From Alteromonas aestuariivivens (GTDB taxonomy: Bacteria; Pseudomonadota; Gammaproteobacteria; Enterobacterales; Alteromonadaceae): a stretch of DNA of 64,000 bases. Below are positions 19,482-28,097 of the stretch, piece by piece (position 1 is the first letter of the stretch; each line of letters starts with the position of its first letter). Position numbers and translations under genes: made by a program. Location of the stretch: contig NZ_QRHA01000008.1 in NCBI RefSeq assembly GCF_003367475.1, positions 1 through 64,000 on the forward strand. Direction: 5' to 3'. The notes under the pieces are model-generated. The model saw nothing but the letters and a program-made list of their open reading frames with translations, was not told the DNA's origin and did not search any database.

Positions 19482-19787
19482 AAATTCTCCTTACACCATG
19501 ATTTATATGGCTTATGCAATTCTGGCTACAAAACAACCAGCTATCCAACAAAATATTATGGATACATACTTTAGGATTTGTTAACCATTATGCTACATTA
19601 TCCGACTAGCTTGGTTAAAGGCCATTTCTTCACTCACCAAGTTATCCACACAATAAAGGATTGATTTAAAGCAAGGTTGCTTTTCTGACAGTTTTAACGA
19701 AGTCCTTGAGGTTATTGTTCTGCAGCGTAGTAGTAAGCTGAGGCTTGATCGCGCCGATCTACTTTTGATTCACATTAGATCACAAAG
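19482..19787. other. elbB-polA intergenic region, left part
   Basis: The gap between the divergent elbB and polA holds an A/T-rich left half (19500-19620), one perfect DnaA box (19642-19650) and clustered GATC sites (19748, 19756 and 19778). I see no ORF or RNA gene in it. Confidence 0.5.
19642..19650 (+). promoter_or_regulatory. DnaA box (perfect)
   Basis: TTATCCACA, an exact match to the strong DnaA-binding 9-mer, about 150 bp upstream of the polA promoter in the elbB-polA gap. Confidence 0.65.
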
Positions 19788-19796
19788 TTATCCACA
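19788..19796 (+). promoter_or_regulatory. DnaA box (perfect) abutting the polA promoter
   Basis: TTATCCACA, exact consensus, ending one base before the polA -35 hexamer. DnaA bound here could contact or block RNA polymerase. Confidence 0.68.
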
Positions 19797-19797
19797 A

Positions 19798-19827
19798 TTG
19801 ACCCTAGTTTAATTTCCCCCTTATATA
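19798..19827 (+). promoter_or_regulatory. polA promoter
   Basis: TTGACC (19798-19803), an 18-bp spacer and TATATA (19822-19827) give a start near 19834, about 55 nt before the chosen polA ATG. Confidence 0.65.
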
Positions 19828-19889
19828 GCGATCCCAAAGTCCCTGTGGCATCCTTTCGCCTAATTCTCCTGAGACTATTAAAAAACGCT

Positions 19890-22646
19890 ATGCCGAACTC
19901 CAAAACTCCTCCCTTTATTCTCGTGGATGGCTCATCCTATCTGTTCAGAGCATTCCACGGGCTGCCACCGCTGACCAATTCAAAAGGTCAGGATACTGGT
20001 GCGATCTACGGTGTGATCAACATGCTGAAAAGTCTGATCAATCAGTACCACCCCACGCATATGGCAGTTGTTTTTGACGCCAAAGGCAAAACGTTTCGTG
20101 ATGACATTTACAAAGAGTACAAAGCCAACCGTCCACCTATGCCTGAGGAGTTGCGCGGCCAGATCGCTCCACTGCACGAAATCATTCGTGCCATGGGCCT
20201 ACCGATCATTATTGAAGAAGGCGTTGAAGCGGATGACGTAATCGGCACCCTGGCAAAACAGGCGACGGAAAAGGGTATCAATACCCTGATAAGCACCGGC
20301 GACAAAGACATGGCCCAACTTGTCAACCAACATGTTACGCTCATCAATACCATGACAAACCAGTTAATGGACGTGGAAGGTGTGAAGCAGAAATTCGGCA
20401 TTCCACCGGAACTCATCATCGACTTTCTGGCGTTAAAGGGCGATAAGGTCGACAACATTCCTGGCGTTCCTGGTGTGGGTGATAAAAGTGCCCAGGCGTT
20501 GTTGAATGGTATTGGCGGTATTAACGAAATCTACCAGAACCTGGATAAAATCGCCGACCTCAGTTTTCGCGGCAGTAAAACAATGGCCGCCAAGATGCAG
20601 GAACATGAGGAACAGGCCCGTCTGTCCTATCAACTGGCAACCATACATGTGGATTTGGAACTCAACTGCAGCCCGGAATCTCTGTGCCCGACTTCGCCGG
20701 ATAATGCGCAATTGCAAGCGTTGTTTGCCGAATATGAATTTAAACGCTGGCTGAATGAGGTCAGTAATGAAGCAGCATCTGAAGCGTCTTCGAAAAGTAC
20801 TGATGTGGAGACAACTCCTGATAGCTCCATCGATCGCAGTCAATACGAAACCGTGTTCGACCGGGAGCACTTTTCCCAATGGCTGAAAAAGCTGCGAGCA
20901 GCCCCGCTGATAGCGTTTGATACCGAAACCACCAGCCTGGATTACATGGAGGCCGAACTGGTTGGCCTTTCGTTTTGCGTAGCACCTGGCGAAGCAGCCT
21001 ATGTTCCGGTTGCCCACGACTATCCGGATGCCCCCGAGCAACTGCCCAGAGACTGGGTGCTGAGCCAGCTAAAACCTTTGCTTGAAGACGATAGCTGCAA
21101 GAAAGTCGGCCAACACCTGAAGTACGATAAAAATGTGCTGGCGAATTACGACATTGCGCTAAACGGTATTGCGTTTGACACTATGCTGGAGTCCTACGTT
21201 TATAACAGCACTGCCACTCGCCATGACATGGACTCGCTCGCCCTCGCGTACCTGAACCACCAAACCATCCATTACGAAGACATCGCAGGAAAAGGCGCCA
21301 AACAACTGACCTTTAACCAGATACCGTTGGAACAGGCTGCCCCCTATGCCGCTGAAGACGCCGATGTTACCTTTCGGCTTCACCAGGTTTTATGGCAAAA
21401 GCTCGAGCAGGAACCCAGGCTGAAATCTATTCTGCAGGATATTGAAGTCCCGTTAGCAAGCGTCCTTTCGCGTATGGAACAACTTGGTGTACGAATTGAC
21501 AGTCAGCAACTTGCCCAACAAAGCCAGGATCTGGCCAAACGTATCGATGAACTGGAAAAGGAAGTACACGAAAAGGCCGGTGAGGTTTTCAATCTGAGCT
21601 CAACCAAACAGTTACAGCACATTCTGTTCGATAAACTGGAACTGCCGGTGATCAAGAAAACCCCCAAAGGCGCTCCGTCCACTTCCGAGGAAGTGTTGCA
21701 GGAACTGGCTCTGGACTACCCCATTCCCAATATGATCATGGAATACCGGGGGCTGACGAAGCTCAAAAATACTTACACCGATAAACTGCCCAAGATGATC
21801 AATCACCGTACTGGCCGTGTGCATACGTCCTATCATCAGGCGGTGGCCGCCACAGGCCGCCTGAGTTCCACCGATCCGAACCTGCAGAATATCCCTATCC
21901 GCAATGAGGCAGGCCGAAGGGTACGCCAGGCATTCGTTCCCAGAGCCGGTTACAAAATTGTCGCTGCAGATTACTCGCAAATAGAGTTACGGATAATGGC
22001 GCACCTGTCTCAGGACAAAGGCCTGCTTGATGCCTTCTCAGCAGGTAAAGACATTCACCGGGCCACCGCAGCGGAAGTATTTGGTGTAGAACTGGAACAG
22101 GTCACCACCGAACAAAGACGCAGTGCCAAAGCCATCAACTTCGGATTGATTTACGGTATGTCAGCGTTTGGACTGTCACGCCAACTGAACATTCCCCGCT
22201 CTGATGCACAGAAATACATGGACCTGTACTTTGAACGCTACCCTGGCGTGTTGCGCTATATGGATGAAACCCGTGAACATGCACGGGAAAAGGGCTATGT
22301 AGAGACCGTCTTTGGCCGCAGGCTGTATTTACCAGACATCAAGGCCAGTAACGGGGCGCGCCGCAAAGGTGCAGAACGGGCGGCGATCAACGCGCCAATG
22401 CAAGGCACGGCGGCGGACATCATTAAAATGGCCATGCTAAAAGTGGATGACTGGATCAGGAAATCTGCAAGCGATGATGTGTTTATGATGATGCAGGTAC
22501 ACGATGAACTGGTGTTTGAAATTGCCGAACATCAGCTCGAAGCGCATTGCGCCACCATTGTATCACTGATGGAGCAAGCTGCTGCCCTTTCTGTGCCTCT
22601 GGAAGTTGAGGCCGGAGTAGGCATCAATTGGGATGAAGCACACTAA
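19890..22646 (+). CDS. polA: DNA polymerase I
   Basis: Repairs gaps and removes RNA primers. The 918-residue protein has three intact domains: 5' nuclease ([20 protein letters not shown] onward, about 10-290), 3'-5' exonuclease (DTETT, LKYDKN and the AEDAD motif, about 330-510) and polymerase with motif A DYSQIELR, motif [12 protein letters not shown] and motif [10 protein letters not shown]. Proofreading residues are all present. ATG 19890 is chosen since family homology starts just after it; an upstream GTG at 19845 lies close to the -10 region and lacks a ribosome site. DnaA boxes flank its promoter. Confidence 0.97.
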   Translation: MPNSKTPPFILVDGSSYLFRAFHGLPPLTNSKGQDTGAIYGVINMLKSLINQYHPTHMAVVFDAKGKTFRDDIYKEYKANRPPMPEELRGQIAPLHEIIRAMGLPIIIEEGVEADDVIGTLAKQATEKGINTLISTGDKDMAQLVNQHVTLINTMTNQLMDVEGVKQKFGIPPELIIDFLALKGDKVDNIPGVPGVGDKSAQALLNGIGGINEIYQNLDKIADLSFRGSKTMAAKMQEHEEQARLSYQLATIHVDLELNCSPESLCPTSPDNAQLQALFAEYEFKRWLNEVSNEAASEASSKSTDVETTPDSSIDRSQYETVFDREHFSQWLKKLRAAPLIAFDTETTSLDYMEAELVGLSFCVAPGEAAYVPVAHDYPDAPEQLPRDWVLSQLKPLLEDDSCKKVGQHLKYDKNVLANYDIALNGIAFDTMLESYVYNSTATRHDMDSLALAYLNHQTIHYEDIAGKGAKQLTFNQIPLEQAAPYAAEDADVTFRLHQVLWQKLEQEPRLKSILQDIEVPLASVLSRMEQLGVRIDSQQLAQQSQDLAKRIDELEKEVHEKAGEVFNLSSTKQLQHILFDKLELPVIKKTPKGAPSTSEEVLQELALDYPIPNMIMEYRGLTKLKNTYTDKLPKMINHRTGRVHTSYHQAVAATGRLSSTDPNLQNIPIRNEAGRRVRQAFVPRAGYKIVAADYSQIELRIMAHLSQDKGLLDAFSAGKDIHRATAAEVFGVELEQVTTEQRRSAKAINFGLIYGMSAFGLSRQLNIPRSDAQKYMDLYFERYPGVLRYMDETREHAREKGYVETVFGRRLYLPDIKASNGARRKGAERAAINAPMQGTAADIIKMAMLKVDDWIRKSASDDVFMMMQVHDELVFEIAEHQLEAHCATIVSLMEQAAALSVPLEVEAGVGINWDEAH

Positions 22647-22697
22647 AAAAGAAATTTGATTACAACATTTTCAATTTTCGCAACTCAAAAGCGGTCA

Positions 22698-22720
22698 ATT
22701 TGGTAATTTAATTACAAAAT
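22698..22720. promoter_or_regulatory. palindrome upstream of Spot 42 (possible operator)
   Basis: A near-perfect dyad centred on 22709 (left arm ATTTGGTAATT, right arm AATTACAAAAT) lies about 50 bp before the Spot 42 start. E. coli spf is repressed by CRP; this dyad keeps only part of the CRP consensus (TTACA arm), so a CRP-like or other regulator is a guess. Confidence 0.35.
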
Positions 22721-22721
22721 C

Positions 22722-22750
22722 TGCTTGATTTTTTCTCCTCCTCATATACC
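22722..22750 (+). promoter_or_regulatory. promoter of Spot 42 RNA
   Basis: TGCTTG (22722-22727), a 17-bp spacer and TATACC (22745-22750), 9 bp before the conserved first base of Spot 42. Confidence 0.5.
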
Positions 22751-22759
22751 CTTGAGCGT

Positions 22760-22831
22760 GTAGGGTACAGAGGTGAGAAAGCTGTTTTCAAACCTTTGCT
22801 TTAACCCCGGTTAATTGACCGGGGTTTTTTT
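22760..22831 (+). ncRNA. spf: Spot 42 small regulatory RNA, short form
   Basis: The first 15 bases, GTAGGGTACAGAGGT, are identical to the 5' end of E. coli Spot 42, and TTTCAAACCTTTGCTT downstream matches its TTTCAGACCTTTTACTT region. CAGAGGT can pair with ACCTTTG as in the known structure. A 9-bp terminator stem (AACCCCGGT / ACCGGGGTT, 22803-22826) plus a T run ends the RNA at about 72 nt, against 109 in E. coli; the segment between the second unpaired region and the terminator is missing. Position between polA and engB is the classical spf locus. In E. coli it is an Hfq-dependent regulator of carbon metabolism; targets here are unknown. Confidence 0.9.
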
Positions 22832-22924
22832 ATGCCTGAAAGAAAATTTCACTTGTGACCAAGGTGCTGATTTTTAAGGATATCTGAAAAAAAGAGCGCT
22901 ACAGGCAAAAAACGTTAATTTTTA

Positions 22925-22955
22925 TTGAACTAAAGCGAATGGGGGAACTCATAAT
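22925..22955 (+). promoter_or_regulatory. promoter of the second small RNA candidate
   Basis: TTGAAC (22925-22930), a 19-bp spacer and CATAAT (22950-22955). The spacer is longer than ideal. Confidence 0.42.
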
Positions 22956-22960
22956 ATTCG

Positions 22961-23021
22961 GTTTTTATGTGTTTTCTCTCAGTCCTTTTTGCCCCATTCT
23001 TGCGATGGGGCTTTTTATTTT
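22961..23021 (+). ncRNA. probable small RNA between Spot 42 and engB
   Basis: A stand-alone intrinsic terminator (GCCCCAT / ATGGGGC, 22991-22997 with 23005-23011, then a T-rich tail) points rightwards. Spot 42 already ended 160 bp earlier, and engB is on the other strand, where the hairpin has no T run. Something rightward must therefore end here. A promoter-like pair at 22925-22955 would give a transcript of about 60 nt with a U/C-rich 5' region. Vibrionaceae have a further sRNA (VSsrna24) in the same interval; similarity to it was not tested. Confidence 0.5.
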
Positions 23022-23031
23022 TAGACTGGCA

Positions 23032-23640
23032 TTAATCTTCACTTTCACCAAGTTTGAACCACTGGTTCAATACGGATTCCAGATCACCAAGCCCCTGCCT
23101 TGATAATGATGAGAATGTTTTGACCGTTACATCACCGCAAAACGCAAGTGCGGCTTCTTCGACCATCATAAGCTGTTCTTTTCGCTTACCCGACTTGAGT
23201 TTGTCAGACTTGGTCAGCAGGGCCAGAACCGGCAGTCCCGCATCAACCGCCCAGTGTACCAGGTCCTGATCGAGGTCTTTAAACGGGTGGCGAATATCCA
23301 TTAACACAACCAGGCCCTTAAGACTTTTGCGCTTCTGGAGGTACTCGCCTAACGAACGCTGCCATTTCTGTTTCATTGCTACGGGTACCTGGGCATACCC
23401 GTATCCGGGCAAGTCGACCAATCGACGCTGCTCATCCAGTTCAAAAATGTTAATCAGCTGAGTACGACCCGGTGTTTTACTGGTTCGCGCAAGGTTTTTT
23501 TGCCGCGTTAAAGTATTCAGGGCACTTGATTTCCCGGCATTCGACCGCCCTGCGAAGGCAACCTCAATACCCTCGTCCATCTTCAGGTGGCGTATATCCG
23601 GTGCACTGGTAAGAAATTTTGCTTTGGTATAGTACGTCAT
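23032..23640 (-). CDS. engB: ribosome biogenesis GTPase EngB (YsxC/YihA)
   Basis: A 202-residue GTPase for large-subunit assembly. The G motifs are in order: [12 protein letters not shown] (G1, about 31-42), TPGRTQLIN (G2), DLPGYGYA (G3), LTKSDK (G4) and [10 protein letters not shown] (G5). The gene lies next to Spot 42, as in E. coli, and is transcribed leftwards. Confidence 0.96.
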   Translation of the reverse strand: MTYYTKAKFLTSAPDIRHLKMDEGIEVAFAGRSNAGKSSALNTLTRQKNLARTSKTPGRTQLINIFELDEQRRLVDLPGYGYAQVPVAMKQKWQRSLGEYLQKRKSLKGLVVLMDIRHPFKDLDQDLVHWAVDAGLPVLALLTKSDKLKSGKRKEQLMMVEEAALAFCGDVTVKTFSSLSRQGLGDLESVLNQWFKLGESED

Positions 23641-23815
23641 GTGTTATCCGTTCAATCCGCGCTGGCACATTAACCTTCTACGATCTGACTGTAAGAAAAA
23701 GACGTAAAACCATAGTTTTATCATGGAATAGGTTTTTCTGGCGCGGTAAATGTGTAAAATACGCATGATATCACGTATATCACGCGAGCCGTTGGATCCT
23801 TTATAGAGATTAATT

Positions 23816-24439
23816 ATGAAAAAACTGTGTTTGTTGGTATGTATGTCTTTAGGGTTATCCGCTACCGCTGTAGCAAATGGTGATCCTGATGCAGGTAAAG
23901 CCAAATCAGCCGTTTGTGCCGCCTGTCACAACGTAGACGGAAATAGCGCTATCGACATGAACCCAAAGTTGGCCGGCCAGCATGCAAACTACATTGTTAA
24001 ACAGCTTAAGGAATTCAAGCTCGCCTCTCAAACCGGTGGCGAGGAAGGCCGCAACAATGCTGTAATGAATGGTATGGCAGCCCCACTTTCCGAGCAGGAT
24101 ATGGAGGACCTGGCGGCTTATTTCTCCAGCCAGGAAGCAACCCCGGGCGCCACTCCTGAAGAGTACGTTGAACAAGGGCAGAAGCTTTATATGGGTGGAG
24201 ACGCCGAGCGCGGAGTTACTGCCTGCACAGCATGTCACGGACCTGACGGTAACGGTATGCAATTGGCAGGATTCCCGGACATCAGTGGCCAGCATGCTAC
24301 GTATCTTGCGAGCCAGTTAAAAGCGTTCCGTGACGGAACCCGTCACAACGACATGAATGGCATGATGAGGGATATCGCCAGCAAGCTGACGGACGAAGAT
24401 ATTGAAACCCTGTCTAACTATATTGCAGGTTTGCATTAA
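23816..24439 (+). CDS. dihaem cytochrome c4
   Basis: A 207-residue periplasmic electron carrier. Residues 1-21 are a signal peptide (cleavage after AVANG or just before). Two haem c sites, CAACH (about 37-41) and CTACH (about 140-144), sit in two similar halves, each with a distal methionine candidate (NGMAAPLS, MNGMMRDIAS). Cytochrome c4 passes electrons to terminal oxidases. It lies divergent from engB as in Pseudomonas. Confidence 0.93.
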   Translation: MKKLCLLVCMSLGLSATAVANGDPDAGKAKSAVCAACHNVDGNSAIDMNPKLAGQHANYIVKQLKEFKLASQTGGEEGRNNAVMNGMAAPLSEQDMEDLAAYFSSQEATPGATPEEYVEQGQKLYMGGDAERGVTACTACHGPDGNGMQLAGFPDISGQHATYLASQLKAFRDGTRHNDMNGMMRDIASKLTDEDIETLSNYIAGLH

Positions 24440-24485
24440 GCGGGTTGCTTGCCACACCATTGTTAACATTTTGTAATTGATTTGC

Positions 24486-24513
24486 TTGTATTTCATTATT
24501 AATGGTGTAGTCT
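24486..24513 (+). promoter_or_regulatory. promoter of the small-RNA/small-ORF locus
   Basis: TTGTAT (24486-24491), a 16-bp spacer and TAGTCT (24508-24513), with a predicted start near 24520. Several overlapping alternatives exist in this A/T-rich stretch. Confidence 0.4.
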
Positions 24514-24661
24514 AGCTATCGGGTTTTGGTAAAACGTTTACCGGAACTGCCCATTTAGAATAACAATAAAAACATCCGTAGGGACAGCAACGATAAAGTG
24601 TCCGGAAGACCCAGAATAATAAATCGACTCCGCTAACAAAAACAATAAGGGGAGTTCGAGC

Positions 24662-24721
24662 ATGGAAGTCAGCCGCACAATGAGGTGCTGTACGGGAGAG
24701 GTGTCATTTGGCACTAAATAG
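24662..24721 (+). CDS. 19-residue small ORF with strong ribosome site
   Basis: ATG at 24662 follows AAGGGGAG by 7 bp, close to an ideal Shine-Dalgarno. The frame encodes MEVSRTMRCCTGEVSFGTK and stops at 24721, two bases before the terminator stem. The paired cysteines are its only notable feature. There is no signal peptide or membrane segment. It may be a true small protein or a leader peptide; no family is recognised. Confidence 0.45.
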   Translation: MEVSRTMRCCTGEVSFGTK

Positions 24722-24722
24722 C

Positions 24723-24757
24723 AAGGGTGATGGTTCAGGCCGTCACCCTTTTTCTTT
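24723..24757 (+). terminator. intrinsic terminator before the methyltransferase gene
   Basis: AAGGGTGA (24723-24730) pairs perfectly with TCACCCTT (24743-24750), followed by TTTCTTT. It ends 28 bp before the methyltransferase ATG, so it separates that gene from the upstream transcript or attenuates into it. Confidence 0.75.
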
Positions 24758-24784
24758 ATCATTTTTCATCAGCTCCTATCGATT

Positions 24785-25435
24785 ATGCCACTTCCTTTAT
24801 CCTGCCCCCTGGGATGCGCAAACTCTGAATGCACGCCCTACGCTCAAGACAAGCGGCGCCACTACGCCCAGTGCCCAGCGTGTAAACTGGTATTTGTATA
24901 CCCGGATTATCTCCCCTCGGCAGAACAGGAAAGGCTTGAATACGAACTTCACGAAAACCACTCTGATGACCCCGGCTACCGCAAGTTTCTGATGCGACTG
25001 GCCATGCCCCTTCTCAACAATCTGAGGCCAGCCTCACGGGGCCTGGATTTTGGCTGCGGGCCGACTCCGTTACTGGCGAGGATATTCGAAGAAGATGGCC
25101 ACTCGATGGCAATTTACGACCCTTTCTTTTTTCCGGATGATGCGGTGTTAAACGGGCCCTACGACTTTATTACCTGCACTGAAGCTATTGAACATTTTCA
25201 TCATCCAGCTAGAGAACTCGCGCGATTGGACAGGTTGCTGAGCAACGGAGGTTGGTTAGCCATAATGACCAAACGAGTCATCAGTCAGGACCGTTTTCAG
25301 CAATGGCATTACAAAAACGACCCGACGCATGTCTGCTTTTTCAGTGACGAGACCTTCCTGAACATTGGTCAGCAATTTGGATATGAAGTGCATTTTGTCG
25401 AAAATGACGTTGTGCTTATGCAGAAGATCCCCTGA
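24785..25435 (+). CDS. class I SAM-dependent methyltransferase with N-terminal zinc ribbon
   Basis: A 216-residue protein. An N-terminal cysteine cluster (CPLGCANSEC ... CPACK, about 7-37) looks like a zinc ribbon. The Rossmann core follows with motif I LDFGCGPTPLLA (about 87-98), then YDFITCTEAIEHFHHP and a motif with GGWLAIMTKR. The substrate is unknown; similar proteins occur beside cytochrome c4 in Pseudomonas. A terminator lies just upstream, so it may be read from a weak promoter in the last 30 bp or by readthrough. Confidence 0.82.
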   Translation: MPLPLSCPLGCANSECTPYAQDKRRHYAQCPACKLVFVYPDYLPSAEQERLEYELHENHSDDPGYRKFLMRLAMPLLNNLRPASRGLDFGCGPTPLLARIFEEDGHSMAIYDPFFFPDDAVLNGPYDFITCTEAIEHFHHPARELARLDRLLSNGGWLAIMTKRVISQDRFQQWHYKNDPTHVCFFSDETFLNIGQQFGYEVHFVENDVVLMQKIP

Positions 25436-25485
25436 TTAGCCTGTATAATAGGGGTTCATATGATTATTTGGTAACAAGCTAAACT

Positions 25486-25980
25486 ATGGCCAGAAGTAAA
25501 AAAACCCGCAAAGTCGGTCTGATTGGCGTAAGAAAGGACCCCGACTACCGGCCAGCGCCCAAGGTGTCCTCAGGCCGGGTGAAAAAAAAGAAAGGCAAGC
25601 CAGCAGGCAGCCGTCACAATGTCGAGCAGCCCGACGTCCAGCCTAAGGCCTCAAAGACTAAGCAGGATCCTCGTGTGGGCAGTAAAAAACCCATTGAGCT
25701 CGTTGTCACGGCAAAGCGCCCGCCCCAGCCCGCCATGCGAAAATACGCTTCTCCTGCTGATGAACTGGCTGCGCTGGAAGCCGATGAACGCCTTGCTGAG
25801 TTGTTGGACAAACTTGATGCCAATAAGACCTTAAGTGCAGCCGAACAAGCGTATGTCGACGAAAAGATGAACCGTCACCGCATCGTTTGTGATCTGCTAG
25901 GTATCACCGATGATGAAGAGGAAGAATCTGATCCATTTGATACACTCGATGCGCTCAATATCGAAGACTTCAAGCATTAA
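25486..25980 (+). CDS. yihI: Der GTPase-activating protein YihI
   Basis: A 164-residue protein with a very basic N-terminal half (ARSKKTRKVG, KKKKGKP) and an acidic C-terminus (DDEEEESDPFD). This charge split and the ADERLAELLDKLD helix match YihI, which stimulates the GTPase Der in 50S assembly. In E. coli yihI lies beside spf and engB, as it nearly does here. Confidence 0.9.
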   Translation: MARSKKTRKVGLIGVRKDPDYRPAPKVSSGRVKKKKGKPAGSRHNVEQPDVQPKASKTKQDPRVGSKKPIELVVTAKRPPQPAMRKYASPADELAALEADERLAELLDKLDANKTLSAAEQAYVDEKMNRHRIVCDLLGITDDEEEESDPFDTLDALNIEDFKH

Positions 25981-26002
25981 TCAAACATAAGGACTGAAGT
26001 AA

Positions 26003-26455
26003 GTGTACTGGACATTAGCCCTTATTGTCGGGGCTCTAATCATCCTCGGGCTCGGATTTTACGCCGGTCGGCTGCTATATTTGCTTAAACAACAGAATCA
26101 ACGTCAGCAAAAGGCGCGCAACGCCCGAATTGAAAATATTACCGATAGTATTCAGCTGATAAGTAAAGCGATGGAACAACAGCAGTGTGAGCTTTCCGAA
26201 GGTGCTATCCGTATCTGCAATTTGCTCAATGCCCTACCTTTGAGTTCACCGCCGGATTATCGTACTCAGTTCCCCCATATTCATGCGCTCTACATTGAAA
26301 TCAGTGGGTTTGCCATTCTTGAGGCGCGCCAAAAGCTCACAAAAGCAGAGCGTCGCAAGCAGGATAACGCTCGTGAACAGATTGAATCCGAGCACGAGTC
26401 CAAGGTATTGAAAGAGCTTCCCCTAATTCAGGCCTATTGCGAGGAATTGCGTTAA
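26003..26455 (+). CDS. DUF2489-type membrane-anchored protein
   Basis: A 150-residue protein with one N-terminal transmembrane segment (about 3-25, GTG start at 26003) and a long charged helical rest. It follows yihI by 22 bp, the usual place for DUF2489 genes in marine gammaproteobacteria. Function unknown. Its last 4 bp overlap the convergent tag gene. Confidence 0.8.
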   Translation: MYWTLALIVGALIILGLGFYAGRLLYLLKQQNQRQQKARNARIENITDSIQLISKAMEQQQCELSEGAIRICNLLNALPLSSPPDYRTQFPHIHALYIEISGFAILEARQKLTKAERRKQDNAREQIESEHESKVLKELPLIQAYCEELR

Positions 26456-27042
26456 CGTCTGGCAAGGGTACAGATTTCATCGTAGCAATGGCAGTCTGTG
26501 GTGTGGTCATTGACCATTCCCACGGCCTGCATAAACGCATAACAAATTGTCTCGCCGACAAATTTAAAGCCATCTTTTTTCAGTGTCTTCGCCATCCGGG
26601 TGGACTCTGGGGTGCTAACGGGTACCAGCGAAAGGTCATTCCAACGGTTGATTATTGTTTTCCCATCGGTGAACTGCCACAGGTAGTCTGAAAATGACTG
26701 CTTTTCCTCGATTGCCATGTAAGCCCTCGCATTCGCCACAATTGCTCTGATTTTTAGGCGATTGCGAATAATTCCGGGATTGTGCATCAGCGCTTCGAGT
26801 CCCTGTTCATCCATGGTGACGATTTTCTGTGGCACAAAATTGTGAAAGGCTGCTTCGTAGTTGGCCTGCTTCCTTAAAATTGTGATCCAGGAAAGGCCCG
26901 CTTGCTGTCCATCGAGACACAGTTTAGCAAACAGCGCCTGGCTGGCGGTCTCAGGCCGCCCCCATTCGTGATCATGATAGTGCTGATATTGGGCGTCGTC
27001 GCTTACCCAGGCGCACCGATTCAGTTGTAATGTGGATTGCAT
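26452..27042 (-). CDS. tag: DNA-3-methyladenine glycosylase I
   Basis: Excises 3-methyladenine from alkylated DNA. The 196-residue enzyme begins CAWVSDDAQYQHYHDHEWG and has LSWITILRKQ and the C-terminal DHTTDCHCY; the first Cys/His and last His/Cys supply the zinc site of the TAG family. It is divergent from glyQ, as PA0010 lies beside glyQS in Pseudomonas. Confidence 0.95.
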   Translation of the reverse strand: MQSTLQLNRCAWVSDDAQYQHYHDHEWGRPETASQALFAKLCLDGQQAGLSWITILRKQANYEAAFHNFVPQKIVTMDEQGLEALMHNPGIIRNRLKIRAIVANARAYMAIEEKQSFSDYLWQFTDGKTIINRWNDLSLVPVSTPESTRMAKTLKKDGFKFVGETICYAFMQAVGMVNDHTTDCHCYDEICTLARR

Positions 27043-27189
27043 ATTTCCTCCGCAGGAATTTTACTGCGTTAATTCGCAGCGAATTAAGCCCAACTAATTG
27101 GTTTTTTGGACGGTTTGGGCCTACATACCACGCCATACAAATTGTATACTATGCCACCTTTGGATAGTCAGTAACAAAGCAGCGAATGT

Positions 27190-28095
27190 ATGCAGCAATA
27201 CAATATTAAAACCTTTCAAGGCCTGATCCTTGCTCTCCAGGACTACTGGGCTCGTCAGGGCTGTGTGATCATACAGCCTCTCGACATGGAAGTGGGTGCC
27301 GGCACTTTCCACCCGATGACCTTTTTGCGTTCATTGGGCCCTGAGCCTATCAGCAGTGCCTATGTGCAACCCTGTCGCCGTCCAACCGACGGACGCTATG
27401 GCGAAAACCCCAACCGCCTGCAGCATTACTACCAGTTTCAGGTAATGCTGAAACCGTCTCCGGACAACATTCAGGAGCTTTATCTTGGCTCATTGAAAGA
27501 ACTCGGCTTTGACCCTCTGGTGCATGACATTCGTTTTGTTGAAGACAACTGGGAATCTCCTACCCTCGGTGCCTGGGGTCTGGGCTGGGAAGTATGGCTA
27601 AACGGTATGGAAGTTACGCAGTTTACCTATTTCCAGCAAGTTGGTGGCCTTGAATGTAAGCCAGTTACCGGTGAAATCACCTATGGACTCGAGCGCCTTG
27701 CCATGTACATTCAGGGTGTTAACAGCATTTACGATTTGGTCTGGACCGATGGCCCTATGGGCGTCGTCACCTACGGTGACGTTTTCCACCAGAACGAGGT
27801 GGAACAGTCAGCCTATAATTTCGAACACGCCAACGTAGAAGCTCTATTCCGAACTTTTGATGAATGTGAAGCTGCCAGCCAGTCACTGATTGACAAAAAT
27901 CTGCCACTGCCTGCCTACGAGCAGGTTATGAAGGCGTCTCACGCCTTTAACTTACTGGATGCCCGGCACGCCATTTCAGTTACGGAGCGGCAACGCTATA
28001 TTCTGCGGGTCCGAACACTGGCAAAAGCGTGTGCAGAAAGTTACTACCAGACTCGCGAAGAACTAGGGTTCCCACTTTGTAATAAGGAGCAGTAA
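27190..28095 (+). CDS. glyQ: glycyl-tRNA synthetase alpha subunit
   Basis: Catalytic subunit of the alpha2-beta2 glycyl-tRNA synthetase. The 301-residue sequence from [19 protein letters not shown] through [25 protein letters not shown] and the C-terminal region is typical and full length. A -10-like TATACT at 27145-27150 lies 40 bp upstream, with only a poor -35. It is 2 bp from glyS. Confidence 0.98.
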   Translation: MQQYNIKTFQGLILALQDYWARQGCVIIQPLDMEVGAGTFHPMTFLRSLGPEPISSAYVQPCRRPTDGRYGENPNRLQHYYQFQVMLKPSPDNIQELYLGSLKELGFDPLVHDIRFVEDNWESPTLGAWGLGWEVWLNGMEVTQFTYFQQVGGLECKPVTGEITYGLERLAMYIQGVNSIYDLVWTDGPMGVVTYGDVFHQNEVEQSAYNFEHANVEALFRTFDECEAASQSLIDKNLPLPAYEQVMKASHAFNLLDARHAISVTERQRYILRVRTLAKACAESYYQTREELGFPLCNKEQ

Positions 28096-28097
28096 GC

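Larger units (their letters stand above)
24520..24757 (+). ncRNA. candidate regulatory RNA / short mRNA of about 240 nt
   Basis: A promoter-like pair and a strong rightward terminator (24723-24757) bracket a 345-bp space between cytochrome c4 and the methyltransferase gene. The segment carries three A-rich tracts of the Hfq-binding type (24557-24574, 24613-24624, 24635-24648), at least six GGA triplets such as bind CsrA/RsmA, a small hairpin (GGACA / TGTCC, 24582-24602) and a 19-codon ORF with a fine ribosome site. It may be a dual-function RNA or a short mRNA. I cannot match it to a named RNA family. Confidence 0.45.

Noticed and set aside
19766..19785. CRP-like site upstream of polA
   Set aside because: Only one half-site (TCACA) matches; the other half is in the wrong orientation, so no dyad forms.
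19845..19889. Longer polA start at GTG 19845
   Set aside because: It lies about 11 bp after the likely transcription start, lacks a ribosome site and adds 15 residues not expected in the family.
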